This document shows, one piece after another, positions 1-8,238 of a stretch of 64,000 nucleotides of DNA. The number at the start of each line of letters is the position of its first letter. Position 1 is the first letter of the stretch. The DNA is from VAYN01 sp963702075 (GTDB taxonomy: Bacteria > Actinomycetota > Thermoleophilia > Solirubrobacterales > 70-9): positions 2,046,001 through 2,110,000 of the forward strand of contig OY969703.1 in NCBI GenBank assembly GCA_963702075.1, given 5' to 3'. The notes beneath the pieces were generated by a model, which made no database searches, was not told the origin of the DNA, and worked only from the letters and a program-made list of their open reading frames with translations. Both the position numbers and the translations under genes were made by a program.

Positions 1-1444
1 CCTCGGCTGCCGCCAGCGGGCTCTTCCCTTGGGGCGCGTAGTCCTCGATCTCGGGCAGCTCAACCGGCAGCTGCTCGGAGGGCACCGGCACGATCCCGCA
101 GTCATCGCAGTAGACGACCGGGATCGGGGCGCCCCAGTAGCGCTGGCGCGAGACCAGCCAGTCGCGGAGGCGGTAGTTGATGGCCGCACTGCCGCGTCCC
201 TCTGAGTTCAGCCAGGCGACGATCTCCTCGTAGGCAGCCCGGTTGTGTTTGCCGTCGAAGCGGCCGGAGTTGGTCATCTCGCCGTCGCCGGGGTAAGGCA
301 GGCCCTGCTCGTCGCGCGCGGTCTCAGGGTCTTCGCCGGCGATCACGCGCTCCACCGGCAGGCCGAACTTCTGGGCGAATTCGTAGTCGCGGCTGTCGTG
401 ACCGGGGACCGCCATGATCGCGCCGGTCCCGTACTCCATCAGCACGTAGTCGGCGACGTACATCGGGATCTGCTCGCCGTCGACCGGGTTGACGACGCTG
501 CGCCCGAGCGGCACCCCGGTCTTCTCGCGGTCCTCCGCCCCGCGTTCCTCGGCCGACTCGCGGCCGACCCGGTTGACGTACTCGCGCACCGCCTGCTCGG
601 CCGGGGTGCCGGCGACCAGCCGCTCCAGCTCGGGGTGCTCGGGTGCGAGGACGAAGAAGGTGGCGCCGAAGAGGGTGTCGGGGCGAGTGGTGAAGACGGG
701 GAAGTCGAGATCGACTTCATCGCAACGGAAAACGACCTGCGCCCCTTCGGAGCGGCCGATCCAATTGCGCTGCATCGTGATCACGTGCTCGGGCCAGGAC
801 TCGAGCGCCTCGAAGTCCTCCAACAGGCGGTCGGCGTAGTCGGTGATGCGGAAGAACCACTGCTCGAGGTTGCGCTGGACGACCTCGGTGCCGCAGCGCT
901 CGCAGCGGCCGTCGACGACCTGCTCGTTGGCCAGCACCGTCGCGTCTTTCGGACACCACTGCACCGGCGCCTCGGTGCGGTAGGCGAGGCCGCGCTCGAA
1001 CAGCTGCAGGAAGATCCACTGCGTCCAGCGGTAGTACTCGGGCGTGTGGGTGGCGAGTTCGCGCGACCAGTCGATCGAGATGCCCCACTCGCGGAACTGA
1101 CGGCGGAAAGACGCGATCGAGCGCTCGGTCGCGACCCGCGGCGGCTCGCCGGTTTTGATCGCGTTGTTCTCCGCCGGCAGGCCGAAGGAGTCGTAGCCCA
1201 TCGGGTGGATCACCTCGAAGCCATGGCGGCGGCGGAAGTGGGCGATCGCGTCGCCGACCGCGTAACACTTGAGGTGGCCGACATGGGGCTCGCCGGAGGG
1301 GTAAGGAAGCATCTCCAGCACGTAGCTCTTCGGCTTTGCCTCCTCGGAGCCGGGCTGCCCCGGGTTCGCGACCTCCCAGGTCCTCTCCTCAGCCCAGACC
1401 TGCTGCCACTTGCGCTCGATCGCCTTAGGGTCGTAGCCCGCCAT
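1..1444 (-). CDS. leuS: leucyl-tRNA synthetase, partial (C-terminal part outside window)
   Basis: Charges tRNA-Leu with leucine in the cytoplasm. 481 codons are visible; the C-terminal part with the KMSKS loop lies left of position 1. The class I signature appears as PYPSGEPHVGH with HVGH at residues 54-57. Zinc-ribbon cysteines follow (WCPKD with C164, CERC 181-184), and the editing domain carries MAVPGHDSRD. The ATG start was chosen because MAGYDPKAIERKWQ is a normal LeuS beginning. Only 47 bases separate it from the upstream SpoIIM-like gene on the same strand, so cotranscription is possible. Identity is firm. Confidence 0.97.
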   Translation of the reverse strand, partial: MAGYDPKAIERKWQQVWAEERTWEVANPGQPGSEEAKPKSYVLEMLPYPSGEPHVGHLKCYAVGDAIAHFRRRHGFEVIHPMGYDSFGLPAENNAIKTGEPPRVATERSIASFRRQFREWGISIDWSRELATHTPEYYRWTQWIFLQLFERGLAYRTEAPVQWCPKDATVLANEQVVDGRCERCGTEVVQRNLEQWFFRITDYADRLLEDFEALESWPEHVITMQRNWIGRSEGAQVVFRCDEVDLDFPVFTTRPDTLFGATFFVLAPEHPELERLVAGTPAEQAVREYVNRVGRESAEERGAEDREKTGVPLGRSVVNPVDGEQIPMYVADYVLMEYGTGAIMAVPGHDSRDYEFAQKFGLPVERVIAGEDPETARDEQGLPYPGDGEMTNSGRFDGKHNRAAYEEIVAWLNSEGRGSAAINYRLRDWLVSRQRYWGAPIPVVYCDDCGIVPVPSEQLPVELPEIEDYAPQGKSPLAAAE

Positions 1445-1491
1445 TGAGCGGCGATCTTACGCGGGAGGAACGAACCGGTCGTGCCCGAGGC

Positions 1492-2214
1492 TCAGAAGGT
1501 GAACGGGTGTTCGACCGGCGAAAGGCTCTGAAGGATGTGCGGCCAGACGTAGACCTCGATCGTCGCCGCCAGGACCAGCGTCGGGATCGCCAGGAGGACG
1601 GTGACGAGGGTGGCGGCGAGGAGCTGGTTCCACTCGCCGCGGCGGCTGGCGATCAGCCAGGCGGCGAGCGGGAGGAAGAGCGCGGTCAGCTCCGGCAGCG
1701 CATGGGGCAGGACGCTGAGGATCAGATCGAAGCGGGAGATTTTCAGCTGATGGGCAAGCGTCGAGCCCTGGAAGCCGAGGTAGAGAGCCTGGGTCGAGAG
1801 CGAAAAGAGGGTGACGGCGCAGACGAAGAGGATTGCCAGCTCTCCCGCCTTGACGTGGATCCAGCGCGAGATGCCGCCGCGTTCGGCGGCGGCAATCGGC
1901 ATCGAGGCACCGGCGATGAAGCCGGCGATACAAGCGGTCCCGTGGAGTGCGAGGACGAGCGAGTTGCGGTAGAGGATCGGCAGCAGGTCACCCGGCTCCG
2001 AGGGTTCGGTGAAGCCGGGGAGGTGGATCGGCGTCAGGTCCGGGGTAAGGAGGCCGGCGACGACCCAAACAGCCACCAGCAGCGCCAACGCGATGCTGAG
2101 GCTGAGCGCCAGCCAGGCGCGCAGCACTCGCCAGGGATGCCGGCTCCAGACGTCGAGGGTGTCCCGCGTGTCCTGCATCCCGTGCGAGAACACGTGCTGG
2201 TTCGCTGCGCTCAT
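1492..2214 (-). CDS. SpoIIM/DUF95-like multi-pass membrane protein
   Basis: 240-residue integral membrane protein. About five to six hydrophobic segments are visible: near residues 28-56, 82-106, 120-146, 162-185 and 196-225. The stretch LPHALPELTALFLPLAAWL resembles the HG-x-x-ELTA-x-F signature of the SpoIIM (stage II sporulation protein M) family. In non-sporulating actinobacteria this family is widespread, often without known function. The 46-residue loop after the first segment is acidic and proline-rich. ATG start with no strong ribosome site. The family assignment rests on that motif and the topology; the role here is unknown. Confidence 0.65.
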   Translation of the reverse strand: MSAANQHVFSHGMQDTRDTLDVWSRHPWRVLRAWLALSLSIALALLVAVWVVAGLLTPDLTPIHLPGFTEPSEPGDLLPILYRNSLVLALHGTACIAGFIAGASMPIAAAERGGISRWIHVKAGELAILFVCAVTLFSLSTQALYLGFQGSTLAHQLKISRFDLILSVLPHALPELTALFLPLAAWLIASRRGEWNQLLAATLVTVLLAIPTLVLAATIEVYVWPHILQSLSPVEHPFTF

Positions 2215-2251
2215 CGCCTAGAACATCGGCAGCGGCGGGCGCAGTTTTGAG

Positions 2252-2503
2252 TCAGGTGCCGCCCAGCTCCCGCTCGAGCTTTTCGGCTAGCTCGGCCAGC
2301 CGCGGCAGTTTCACTCCCAGACCTTTGGCGATGCGCCGCACGTTGCCCCAGGTCGGGTTGATCCGCCCCGACTCGATGTGGGAGATCCAAGTCGGGTGGA
2401 TCTCAGCCTTTTCCCCCAGCGCTTCCTGGCTCAGCTCGGCCTCATGCCGAAGCGTGCGGATGGCCCTTCCGAGGCCGACTTGGGGGTCTTCGCGGCGCGG
2501 CAT
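2252..2503 (-). CDS. small XRE-family helix-turn-helix regulator
   Basis: 83-residue protein that is almost entirely a Cro/C1-type helix-turn-helix: helices at about residues 9-20, 24-32 and 36-45, with the recognition region HPTWISHIESGRINPTW. It lacks any sensor or peptidase domain, so it is a minimal DNA-binding protein, possibly a dimer through the leucine-rich C terminus (LAELAEKLERELGG). It is clearly paralogous to the regulator at 9238-9486, sharing IHPTW-SHIE-GR-NPT and KGLG. It stands alone, with a 310-base gap upstream. Target unknown. Confidence 0.85.
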   Translation of the reverse strand: MPRREDPQVGLGRAIRTLRHEAELSQEALGEKAEIHPTWISHIESGRINPTWGNVRRIAKGLGVKLPRLAELAEKLERELGGT

Positions 2504-2814
2504 CTAGCGGAGGGAATTGGCCTGCCCCCGCCAGGTCCATAGAGTTGAAGTCAAGCCGCCGCGAGAAAACCGCGCTATGCGTATTTCGGTATCGCGAATT
2601 TCACCAACTTGCAGGCAACCACAGGTTGCGAGCCCGCGAAACGAGAACGTCTGAAGCTGAAGCGAGGAGGCGGCTAGAGCCGCGCCGAAGGAGCCTGCGG
2701 GGCCTGCAGCGCTAGCCGCAGAGATGGTGGACAGGCGAGAGCGAAGATCCTCAGCATCGGCTGAAAAGCCTAGCGAATCCCTTCGCCCGGTTCAGTTGCC
2801 TGGAGTGGGAGAAG
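2504..2814. other. intergenic gap with inverted-repeat-rich segment
   Basis: 311 bases without a convincing gene between the XRE gene and tRNA-Ala. The first part (about 2560-2640) is AT-richer and would hold the promoter of the XRE gene. The segment 2640-2790 is rich in self-complementary stretches, for example GCGGCTAG at 2670-2677 and CTAGCCGC at 2712-2719, and GCAACC/GGTTGC around 2613-2628. This could be a structured RNA or a dispersed repeat, but it matches no RNA family I can recognise (not tmRNA, 4.5S or RNase P). Confidence 0.3.
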
Positions 2815-2887
2815 TGGAGCTGAGGGGGCTCGAACCCCTGACCTCCTCGCTGCCAGCGAGGCGCTCTTCCAGCTGAGCTACAGCCCC
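2815..2887 (-). tRNA. tRNA-Ala (anticodon GGC)
   Basis: 73 nt without encoded CCA. Acceptor arm GGGGCTG pairs with CAGCTCC (one G-U), D arm GCTC/GAGC, anticodon stem CCTCG/CGAGG around the loop CTGGCAG giving anticodon GGC (reads GCC/GCU), and T arm AGGGG/CCCCT around TTCGAGC. Discriminator base A. All four stems close, so the call is firm. Confidence 0.97.
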
Positions 2888-2909
2888 GTACGGGAGGCGG
2901 AGTCTAGCG

Positions 2910-3626
2910 TCAGGCTGCTTGCTGTTCCGGGCCGGATTCCTCGTCGACGTCGAGGATCAGGTTGTCGGGGGCGTTGTGGCGGACCTTGAAGTCGAGGCTG
3001 GAGAGCTCTTCCAGTTCGTTCAGCAGGTCGGTCGGCTGGTTGAGCCGCATCGAGAACGTGGCGCGACCCTCGGAGAAGCGGTCGACCTTGATCTCCGAAG
3101 CCCCGATCTGGCCGACGGCATCCTCGAACCCGACCAGCTGGGAGAAGTCGCCGAGCGGGCCGATCTCGAGCTTGACGCGCCCCTCGTAGAGGCTGTCGTC
3201 GGCGGCAGTCGGCTCCTCTGCGGCCGCGGCCTCCGCCCGTAGCGCAGGCTCCATCTCGGTCAGCTCCTTCACCTTCTTGCTCACCTCGACCGCCTCGCGC
3301 AGCGCTTTCATCCGGATCCGGGTCGCCTGCCCGCGTGCCTGCGCTTCCACTTCCTCCAACCGCGCGGTGATCGCGTCGAGCGAAGCGATGCTGCGGTCGT
3401 GGCACTCATTCGCCTCTCGCAGTCGCTCGTTGAGGCAGCGGATCTCCCGCTCTCGCTCAAGCACCATTCCCGAGAGCGAAGTGGTCTCCCCGTTGAGCTC
3501 GGAGAGCGCCGTGCGCTGCGCATCGGCATTCAGCTCGAGGCCGAGGATGCGCGCATCCCTAATCGAGATCGCATCCTCCACATCGGCGCGGCGGTACCCG
3601 AACAGCGCCCTCTTGAACCCGCTCAT
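2910..3626 (-). CDS. DivIVA-like coiled-coil protein
   Basis: 238 residues from an ATG giving MSGFKRALFGYRRADVEDAI. That N terminus resembles the DivIVA/GpsB start, where an F-x-GYR-x-x-D-V-D motif binds membranes. Residues 20-125 are a long heptad-rich coiled coil (ISIRDARILGLELN to KVKELTEMEP). The C-terminal 100 residues look like a small globular domain rich in beta strands (RVKLEIGPLGDFSQLVGFED, ATFSMRLNQP). DivIVA-type proteins mark cell poles and septa and recruit other proteins; the C-terminal domain is not one I recognise. The gene runs into tRNA-Ala only 22 bases downstream. An upstream in-frame GTG/TTG start would add 28 unlikely residues. Confidence 0.55.
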   Translation of the reverse strand: MSGFKRALFGYRRADVEDAISIRDARILGLELNADAQRTALSELNGETTSLSGMVLEREREIRCLNERLREANECHDRSIASLDAITARLEEVEAQARGQATRIRMKALREAVEVSKKVKELTEMEPALRAEAAAAEEPTAADDSLYEGRVKLEIGPLGDFSQLVGFEDAVGQIGASEIKVDRFSEGRATFSMRLNQPTDLLNELEELSSLDFKVRHNAPDNLILDVDEESGPEQQAA

Positions 3627-3682
3627 GGTTAGCAAACCTAGGGGGCCGTCCGGACGGCATACGCGTGCAGGCCAAAAACAGG

Positions 3683-3711
3683 AGTGCCCGCCGCGTTGCG
3701 CGGCGGGCACT
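3683..3711 (-). terminator. rho-independent terminator of the secreted-protein gene
   Basis: Perfect 13-bp hairpin (arms 3683-3695 and 3699-3711, loop TTG in plus sense). On the minus strand it is followed by a run of five T residues (CCTGTTTTTGG). It lies 40 bases past the stop of the gene at 3751-4662, so it terminates that transcript. Confidence 0.85.
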
Positions 3712-3750
3712 CGAACAGCGACTGGTCCGTCAGGGACTAGCTTCCTGCCC

Positions 3751-4662
3751 TTACGGTTCGCTTCCCCTTACACCTTCAGCAACGGCGATCTGGTTTTTCC
3801 CTTCCAGGATCGCGGTGTTCTTACCGGCCGGCGACGGGGTGCCGAGAATCGAGTTCACGAGCGGATCGACCGCCCACGAGAACAGGATCCCTCCGCAGCC
3901 GTTGGCGCCCGGAGCCGAGAACGAGTTATCCACGAGTTTGCTGCCTGTGAAGGTCAGCAGGTTGAACGCTTCGTTGAACTCCGGCGTTCCGGGTGAACCG
4001 CTGATCGGCGTGTTGGGAGGCGGCGGCGAGGTAGTCCCCGTCGACAGATTGAGCATGATCGGACTAGAGCTCGATCCGATGTAGCAGCTGCTGCCGAGGA
4101 ACGCGTTGCCGAGCTTTACTTTGACCGGCAGCAAAAGCGCCGTCCCTTTGCGTTCTGCGTAGTTTTTCGTGCTGAATTTGATGCTCGAAGCGGGTTTCGC
4201 CAGTTCCAGGGTGGCCGTGACGCCGGTCGCGCCTCCGTTGATGACCACTTCGTTGAACAGGTTTTGCAGGACCAGCGGCCACCAGGTCGGGGCCGTTATA
4301 CCGAGCAAACCACCGGGGACCGGTTGCGGGGTTTTCGACAGGGTGTTCCCGTCCTCGGCAGCCACGAAGGTGAATTCTTCGCCGGTGATGAGGCCGCCCT
4401 GCAGGGTCACCGGGTTTTTCACCGGTACGGCTTTATTCCCAATCTGAATCGATCCGGACGTCGTCAACGCGTAGAAGCAGTCAAACACGTTCGGGTTGCT
4501 CAGTGGGCAATCTGAGAACGGAGCGAACTCTCCTGTAGGACTGTGAGGCGCGGCCGAGGCTATGGACGCAAATCCCAGCACTCCAAGACAGGCCGCGACA
4601 GCGGCGCTGACGATCCTTCCGCGAAGGCCAAGATGGCGCTTCGCGCTGTTAGAGCACTTCAT
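3751..4662 (-). CDS. secreted protein of unknown function
   Basis: 303 codons beginning at an ATG with the ribosome site AGGAGA nine bases upstream. The N terminus is a signal peptide: basic (KRHLGLRGR), hydrophobic to about residue 35, then ASIASA-AP as the likely cleavage site. The mature part contains four cysteines (in DCPLSNPNVFDCFY, SSCYIG and NGCGG), many Ser/Thr/Gly and beta-strand-like segments, suggesting an exported beta-rich protein held by disulfides. No catalytic motif is seen. It has its own terminator and stands alone, with 188 non-coding bases upstream. Its base composition is less GC-rich than its neighbours. An in-frame upstream start would hide the signal peptide and was rejected. 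Confidence 0.8.
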   Translation of the reverse strand: MKCSNSAKRHLGLRGRIVSAAVAACLGVLGFASIASAAPHSPTGEFAPFSDCPLSNPNVFDCFYALTTSGSIQIGNKAVPVKNPVTLQGGLITGEEFTFVAAEDGNTLSKTPQPVPGGLLGITAPTWWPLVLQNLFNEVVINGGATGVTATLELAKPASSIKFSTKNYAERKGTALLLPVKVKLGNAFLGSSCYIGSSSSPIMLNLSTGTTSPPPPNTPISGSPGTPEFNEAFNLLTFTGSKLVDNSFSAPGANGCGGILFSWAVDPLVNSILGTPSPAGKNTAILEGKNQIAVAEGVRGSEP

Positions 4663-4850
4663 ATTTACCTTTCTCCTGTTAACTGGTCTGGAGGGCGCGT
4701 TCGGCGCTCCTCCAACCTCCCGCGGTCCCGCGGCGATCCCTTCCCCAGGGTGCCTCAAGCTCCGGGAGGCCCTGCCACTCTAAGAAACCCTCGTGGTTCT
4801 GTCAATAAGAGATCTGATCAGTCCGCTTATCCCTACCGGATGAGCGATCT

Positions 4851-5240
4851 TCAGGCGCTGGCGGCCGAGGGGGCTTCCGGCGCGTCGAAATCGAGTTCGA
4901 GGCGCGGCGCCTCGTGCCAGAGATCCTCGAGCGCGTAGCGCTTGCGGGCATCGGGCGTGAAGACGTGGAGCACGCAGTCGAGGTAGTCGAAGATCGTCCA
5001 ACCGGCGTCGCCGCCGCTGTCGACGCCACCGGGCAGCAGTCCTGCCTCCCGCTTCACCCGCAGCCTCACCTCGTCGACTATCGCCTTCGCCTGCCGCTCG
5101 CTACGGGCGGTGCAGATCGCGAGGAAGTCCGTGTAGGCGACCAGCCCGCGCATGTCGAGGACCACCACGTCCTCGGCTTTTTTCGAGTCCGCGATCGCGG
5201 CCAGCTGCCGCGCCAAGCTTTCGGACTGCCCCTCGTTCAC
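4851..5240 (-). CDS. rsfS: ribosome silencing factor RsfS
   Basis: 129 residues of the RsfS/Iojap (DUF143) family. RsfS binds ribosomal protein L14 and blocks joining of the subunits when nutrients are short. Family landmarks are visible: DSKKAEDVVVLDMRG near residues 18-32, TDFLAICTARSERQ near 37-50, and WTIFDYLDCVLHVFTPDARKRY near 81-102. Its start overlaps the end of nadD by four bases, so the two are translationally coupled, as is usual for the proA-nadD-rsfS gene order. The C-terminal tail is a short acidic extension. Confidence 0.95.
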   Translation of the reverse strand: MNEGQSESLARQLAAIADSKKAEDVVVLDMRGLVAYTDFLAICTARSERQAKAIVDEVRLRVKREAGLLPGGVDSGGDAGWTIFDYLDCVLHVFTPDARKRYALEDLWHEAPRLELDFDAPEAPSAASA

Positions 5241-5848
5241 CTGTAGATCCCCTTCTCGACGACGAAATTGGCAACGGCGTCGGGGACGAGGTAGCGCAGG
5301 GGCCTTCCCTGCTTCGCCCGTTCCCGCACCGCCGAGGAGGAGACGCCGAACTGCGGCATCTCCAGCATCGTCGCCCGTCCCTCGCAGCCGAGGCTGCGCA
5401 TCGTCTCGGCAACGTCGGCGTCGGAGACGCCGGCCCTCCGTGCCACCGCCAGGCCCGCCAGCTCGACGACGCGCTCGGGGTTGCGCCAGCTCTCGAGGCC
5501 CACGGCAGCGTCCGCACCCATCACGAACACCAGCTCCCTGTCGCCCCGTTCTTCTGCAAGTGCCTCCAAGGTCTCATACGTGTAGGACGCTCCCTCCCGC
5601 TCGACCTCCAGCGCGGAGACGGAGAAGCGGTTGTCATCGGCGGCGGCGAGGCGGGTCATCTCCATCCGCGCCTCCCTGCCGGGGTCGTCGGCGATCCGCT
5701 TGTGCGGCGCCTGGCCGGTCGGGACGAGGACGACCTCCGCCAGGCCCAGCTGCCAGGCCGCCTCCTGGGCGAGCGCGAGGTGGCCGAGGTGCGGGGGGTT
5801 GAACGCCGACCCCAGCACGCCGATCGCCGCGCCTCCAGAGCTACTCAC
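5237..5848 (-). CDS. nadD: nicotinate-nucleotide adenylyltransferase
   Basis: 203 residues. Transfers AMP from ATP to nicotinate mononucleotide in NAD synthesis. The nucleotidyltransferase motif is GSAFNPPHLGHL at residues 13-24 (usually G-G-T/S-F-D-P-x-H-x-G-H; here the first part reads GSAFN), and the ISS-x-x-IR motif is VSSSAVRER near 179-187. VPTGQAPHK at 42-50 is also typical. It overlaps proA by eight bases and rsfS by four, so it sits within one operon with them. Confidence 0.95.
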   Translation of the reverse strand: MSSSGGAAIGVLGSAFNPPHLGHLALAQEAAWQLGLAEVVLVPTGQAPHKRIADDPGREARMEMTRLAAADDNRFSVSALEVEREGASYTYETLEALAEERGDRELVFVMGADAAVGLESWRNPERVVELAGLAVARRAGVSDADVAETMRSLGCEGRATMLEMPQFGVSSSAVRERAKQGRPLRYLVPDAVANFVVEKGIYR

Positions 5849-7106
5849 GCACCTGGCCGTTGCCGTGGGCGACGTACTTGAAGGTCGTCAGCTCGCGCAT
5901 CCCGATCGGTCCGCGGGCGTGCAGCTTCTGGGTCGAATTGCCGATCTCGGCGCCCATCCCGTACTCGAAGCCGTCGGTGAACCGGGTCGAGGCGTTGACG
6001 TAGACGGCGGCGGCGTCAACGCCGGCGACGAACTCGTCGGCGGCCGCCTCGCCGGCGCTGACGATCGCCTCGGAGTGGCCGGTGCCGTGGCGGTTGACGT
6101 GCTCGATCGCGTCCTCGACCGAATCGACGACTGCGACGGCCAGCTTCAGCCCGAGGTACTCGCTGTCCCAGTCCTCGTCGGTCGCGGTACCCACCTCGAC
6201 CTCGCCGGCGACCGCGCGGGCACGCTCGTCCCCGACCAGCTCGACGCCGGCAGCATCGAGGTCGGAGAGGATCGCCGGCGCTACGCGCTCGGCAATCGCC
6301 GCGTCGATCAGCAGGGTCTCGGCGGCATTGCAGACGCCCGGGCGCTGCACCTTGGCGTTGACGGCGATCCGACGCGCCATCTCGGGATCGGCCTCGGCGT
6401 GGACGTAGACGTGGCAGTTCCCCGCCGCCGCGTACATCACCGGCACCGTCGCCACCGCCTTGATCGCCGCCTTCAAGCCTTCGCCGCCGCGCGGAATCAG
6501 CAGGTCGACCAGGCCCTCCTGAGTCGCCAGCTCGGCCAGCTCCTCGTGGCCGCCGCCGCCGAGCGAGAGCACCGCGTCCTCCGGCAGCCCCGCCTCGGCC
6601 AGCGCCTCGCGCGCGACCGCCGCCAGCGCCGCATTGGAGCGCTCGGCGTAGGAGCTGCCGCGGAGGACGATCGCGTTGCCGCTCTTGATCGTCAGCGCCG
6701 CGCAATCGATGGTCACGTTCGGTCGCGCCTCATAGACGACGGCGACGACCCCGAGCGGCACCCGCACCTTGCGCAGGTCGATGCCGTTGGCAAGCGTTTT
6801 CCGTTCCAGCTCCTCGCCGACCGGGTCGTCGAGATCGCGCACGACCCGCACGCCCTCGGCCATCGCCGCCACCCGCTCGGGGGTCAGGCTCAGGCGATCG
6901 CGCAGCGCGTCCGTCAGTCCAACGGCGCGCTCGTCGGCGAGGTCGCCGGCATTCGCCTCGAGGATCGTCTCCGCCCGCTCCTCGAGCAGGCGCGCGGTGG
7001 CCTCGAGGGCGGCGTTCTTCGCCTCGGTCGTAGCGCTCGCAAGCGTCCGCACGGCGCGCTTTGCCGCCGCGCAGTGCTCGGCGACGCTGGTCTCGGTTAC
7101 CGCCAT
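5841..7106 (-). CDS. proA: gamma-glutamyl phosphate reductase
   Basis: 421 residues. Reduces gamma-glutamyl phosphate to glutamate semialdehyde in proline synthesis, using NADPH. The catalytic cysteine is in RPGVCNAAETLL, and the conserved segments RVPLGVVAVVYEARPNVT, RGSSYAERSN and LHARGPIGMRELTT are present. An ATG at 7106 was taken; a TTG two codons earlier is possible. It lies 21 bases downstream of proB and overlaps nadD, giving a proB-proA-nadD-rsfS run. Confidence 0.97.
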   Translation of the reverse strand: MAVTETSVAEHCAAAKRAVRTLASATTEAKNAALEATARLLEERAETILEANAGDLADERAVGLTDALRDRLSLTPERVAAMAEGVRVVRDLDDPVGEELERKTLANGIDLRKVRVPLGVVAVVYEARPNVTIDCAALTIKSGNAIVLRGSSYAERSNAALAAVAREALAEAGLPEDAVLSLGGGGHEELAELATQEGLVDLLIPRGGEGLKAAIKAVATVPVMYAAAGNCHVYVHAEADPEMARRIAVNAKVQRPGVCNAAETLLIDAAIAERVAPAILSDLDAAGVELVGDERARAVAGEVEVGTATDEDWDSEYLGLKLAVAVVDSVEDAIEHVNRHGTGHSEAIVSAGEAAADEFVAGVDAAAVYVNASTRFTDGFEYGMGAEIGNSTQKLHARGPIGMRELTTFKYVAHGNGQVRE

Positions 7107-7127
7107 CGGCAAAGGGTACCGAGGGGT

Positions 7128-8219
7128 CTAGAGCAGCACGAAGCGGTCGCGGTGGATGACCTCGTTGGGAGCGTCGGGGAAGTGCTCCTGCAGGTAATCG
7201 CTGTTACGGCCCATGATCCGGCTCACCTCGAAGCTGCCGAACTCGGCAATTCCCTTGCCGACCGTCTCCTGTTCGTCGTCGATCACCGCCACCGCGTCTC
7301 CGGCTTTGAAAGTTCCACCGACGTCGACGATCCCGACCGGAAGCAGGCTGGAGCCCCGACTCCGCAGGACAGAAGCTGCGCCGCGGTCCACATAGAGGCT
7401 GCCGGTCGGCTGCTTCGCATATTTGAGCCAGAGCTTGTAGGGCGACAGCGTCCCCTCGCGCTGGGCGCCGACCCGGGTCCCGATCCTCTCCCCGTCCGCC
7501 GCCGTCTTCAGGGCGCCCGGCTGCAGGCCGTTGCAGATCGCGACCGGGACGCCGGACTCACTCGCGATCCTGGCCGAAGCGATCTTCCGCCCCATGCCGC
7601 CGCGCCCGAACTGGGAGACGGCGCCGACCTCGACTCGGTCGAAATCGCGCGTGTCTTCGATCTCGGTGAGCATCCGCGCCTCGGGGTCGACCCGGGGATC
7701 GGCGGTGTAGACGCCTTCCGTGTTGGTGAGGAGGACGAGCAGCCGCGCTCGCAACAGCACGGAGACCAGGGCCGCGAGGAAGTCGTTGTCGCCGAAGGTG
7801 ATCTCGTCGGTCGAGGTCGTGTCGTTCTCGTTGATCACCGGGACGATGCCCCACGCCAACAGCCGTTCCAACGTCTGCCGGGCGTTCAGGTAGTGGGTCC
7901 GTTCCGAAACGTCGGAGAGGGTGAGGAGAACCTGCGCCGCCCTGACGCCGTGCTCGGCGAGCCGGCTCTCGTAGGCGCGAAAGAGGTCGCCCTGGCCGAC
8001 GGCGGAAGCGGCCTGCAGCTCGTCCATCGCTTTCGGTCGAGTCGACAGCTCCAGCAACCGCATCCCGCGCGCGATCGCGCCGGAGGTGACCATCACCACC
8101 CGCTCTCCCCCCTGCTCCAGCTCGCTGACCTGGGCGCAGACCGAGTCGAGCACGTCCGCGCGCAGCTCGCCGTCGTCGGCAGCGACGATCGAGGATCCCA
8201 ACTTGACGACCAAGGTCAT
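7128..8219 (-). CDS. proB: glutamate 5-kinase with PUA domain
   Basis: 363 residues from ATG (MTLVVKLGSSIVAADD), the normal family start. Phosphorylates glutamate, the first and feedback-controlled step of proline synthesis. Residues 1-255 form the amino-acid-kinase domain (KLGSSIVA, MVTSGAIARG, PVINENDTTSTDEITFGDND, GGMGRKIASA). The last 95 or so residues are the PUA domain (GSLYVDRGAASVLRSRGSSL). The start is divergent from the ZIP gene, with only 19 bases between them, so regulatory sequence must be very compact or lie inside one of the genes. Confidence 0.97.
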   Translation of the reverse strand: MTLVVKLGSSIVAADDGELRADVLDSVCAQVSELEQGGERVVMVTSGAIARGMRLLELSTRPKAMDELQAASAVGQGDLFRAYESRLAEHGVRAAQVLLTLSDVSERTHYLNARQTLERLLAWGIVPVINENDTTSTDEITFGDNDFLAALVSVLLRARLLVLLTNTEGVYTADPRVDPEARMLTEIEDTRDFDRVEVGAVSQFGRGGMGRKIASARIASESGVPVAICNGLQPGALKTAADGERIGTRVGAQREGTLSPYKLWLKYAKQPTGSLYVDRGAASVLRSRGSSLLPVGIVDVGGTFKAGDAVAVIDDEQETVGKGIAEFGSFEVSRIMGRNSDYLQEHFPDAPNEVIHRDRFVLL

Positions 8220-8238
8220 GGTCGGGAAAGTAGCCCAG

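Noticed and set aside
2640..2790. tmRNA, RNase P RNA or 4.5S RNA in the gap before tRNA-Ala
   Set aside because: No conserved blocks of these RNAs (for example the tag region or GGTCAGG core) were found.
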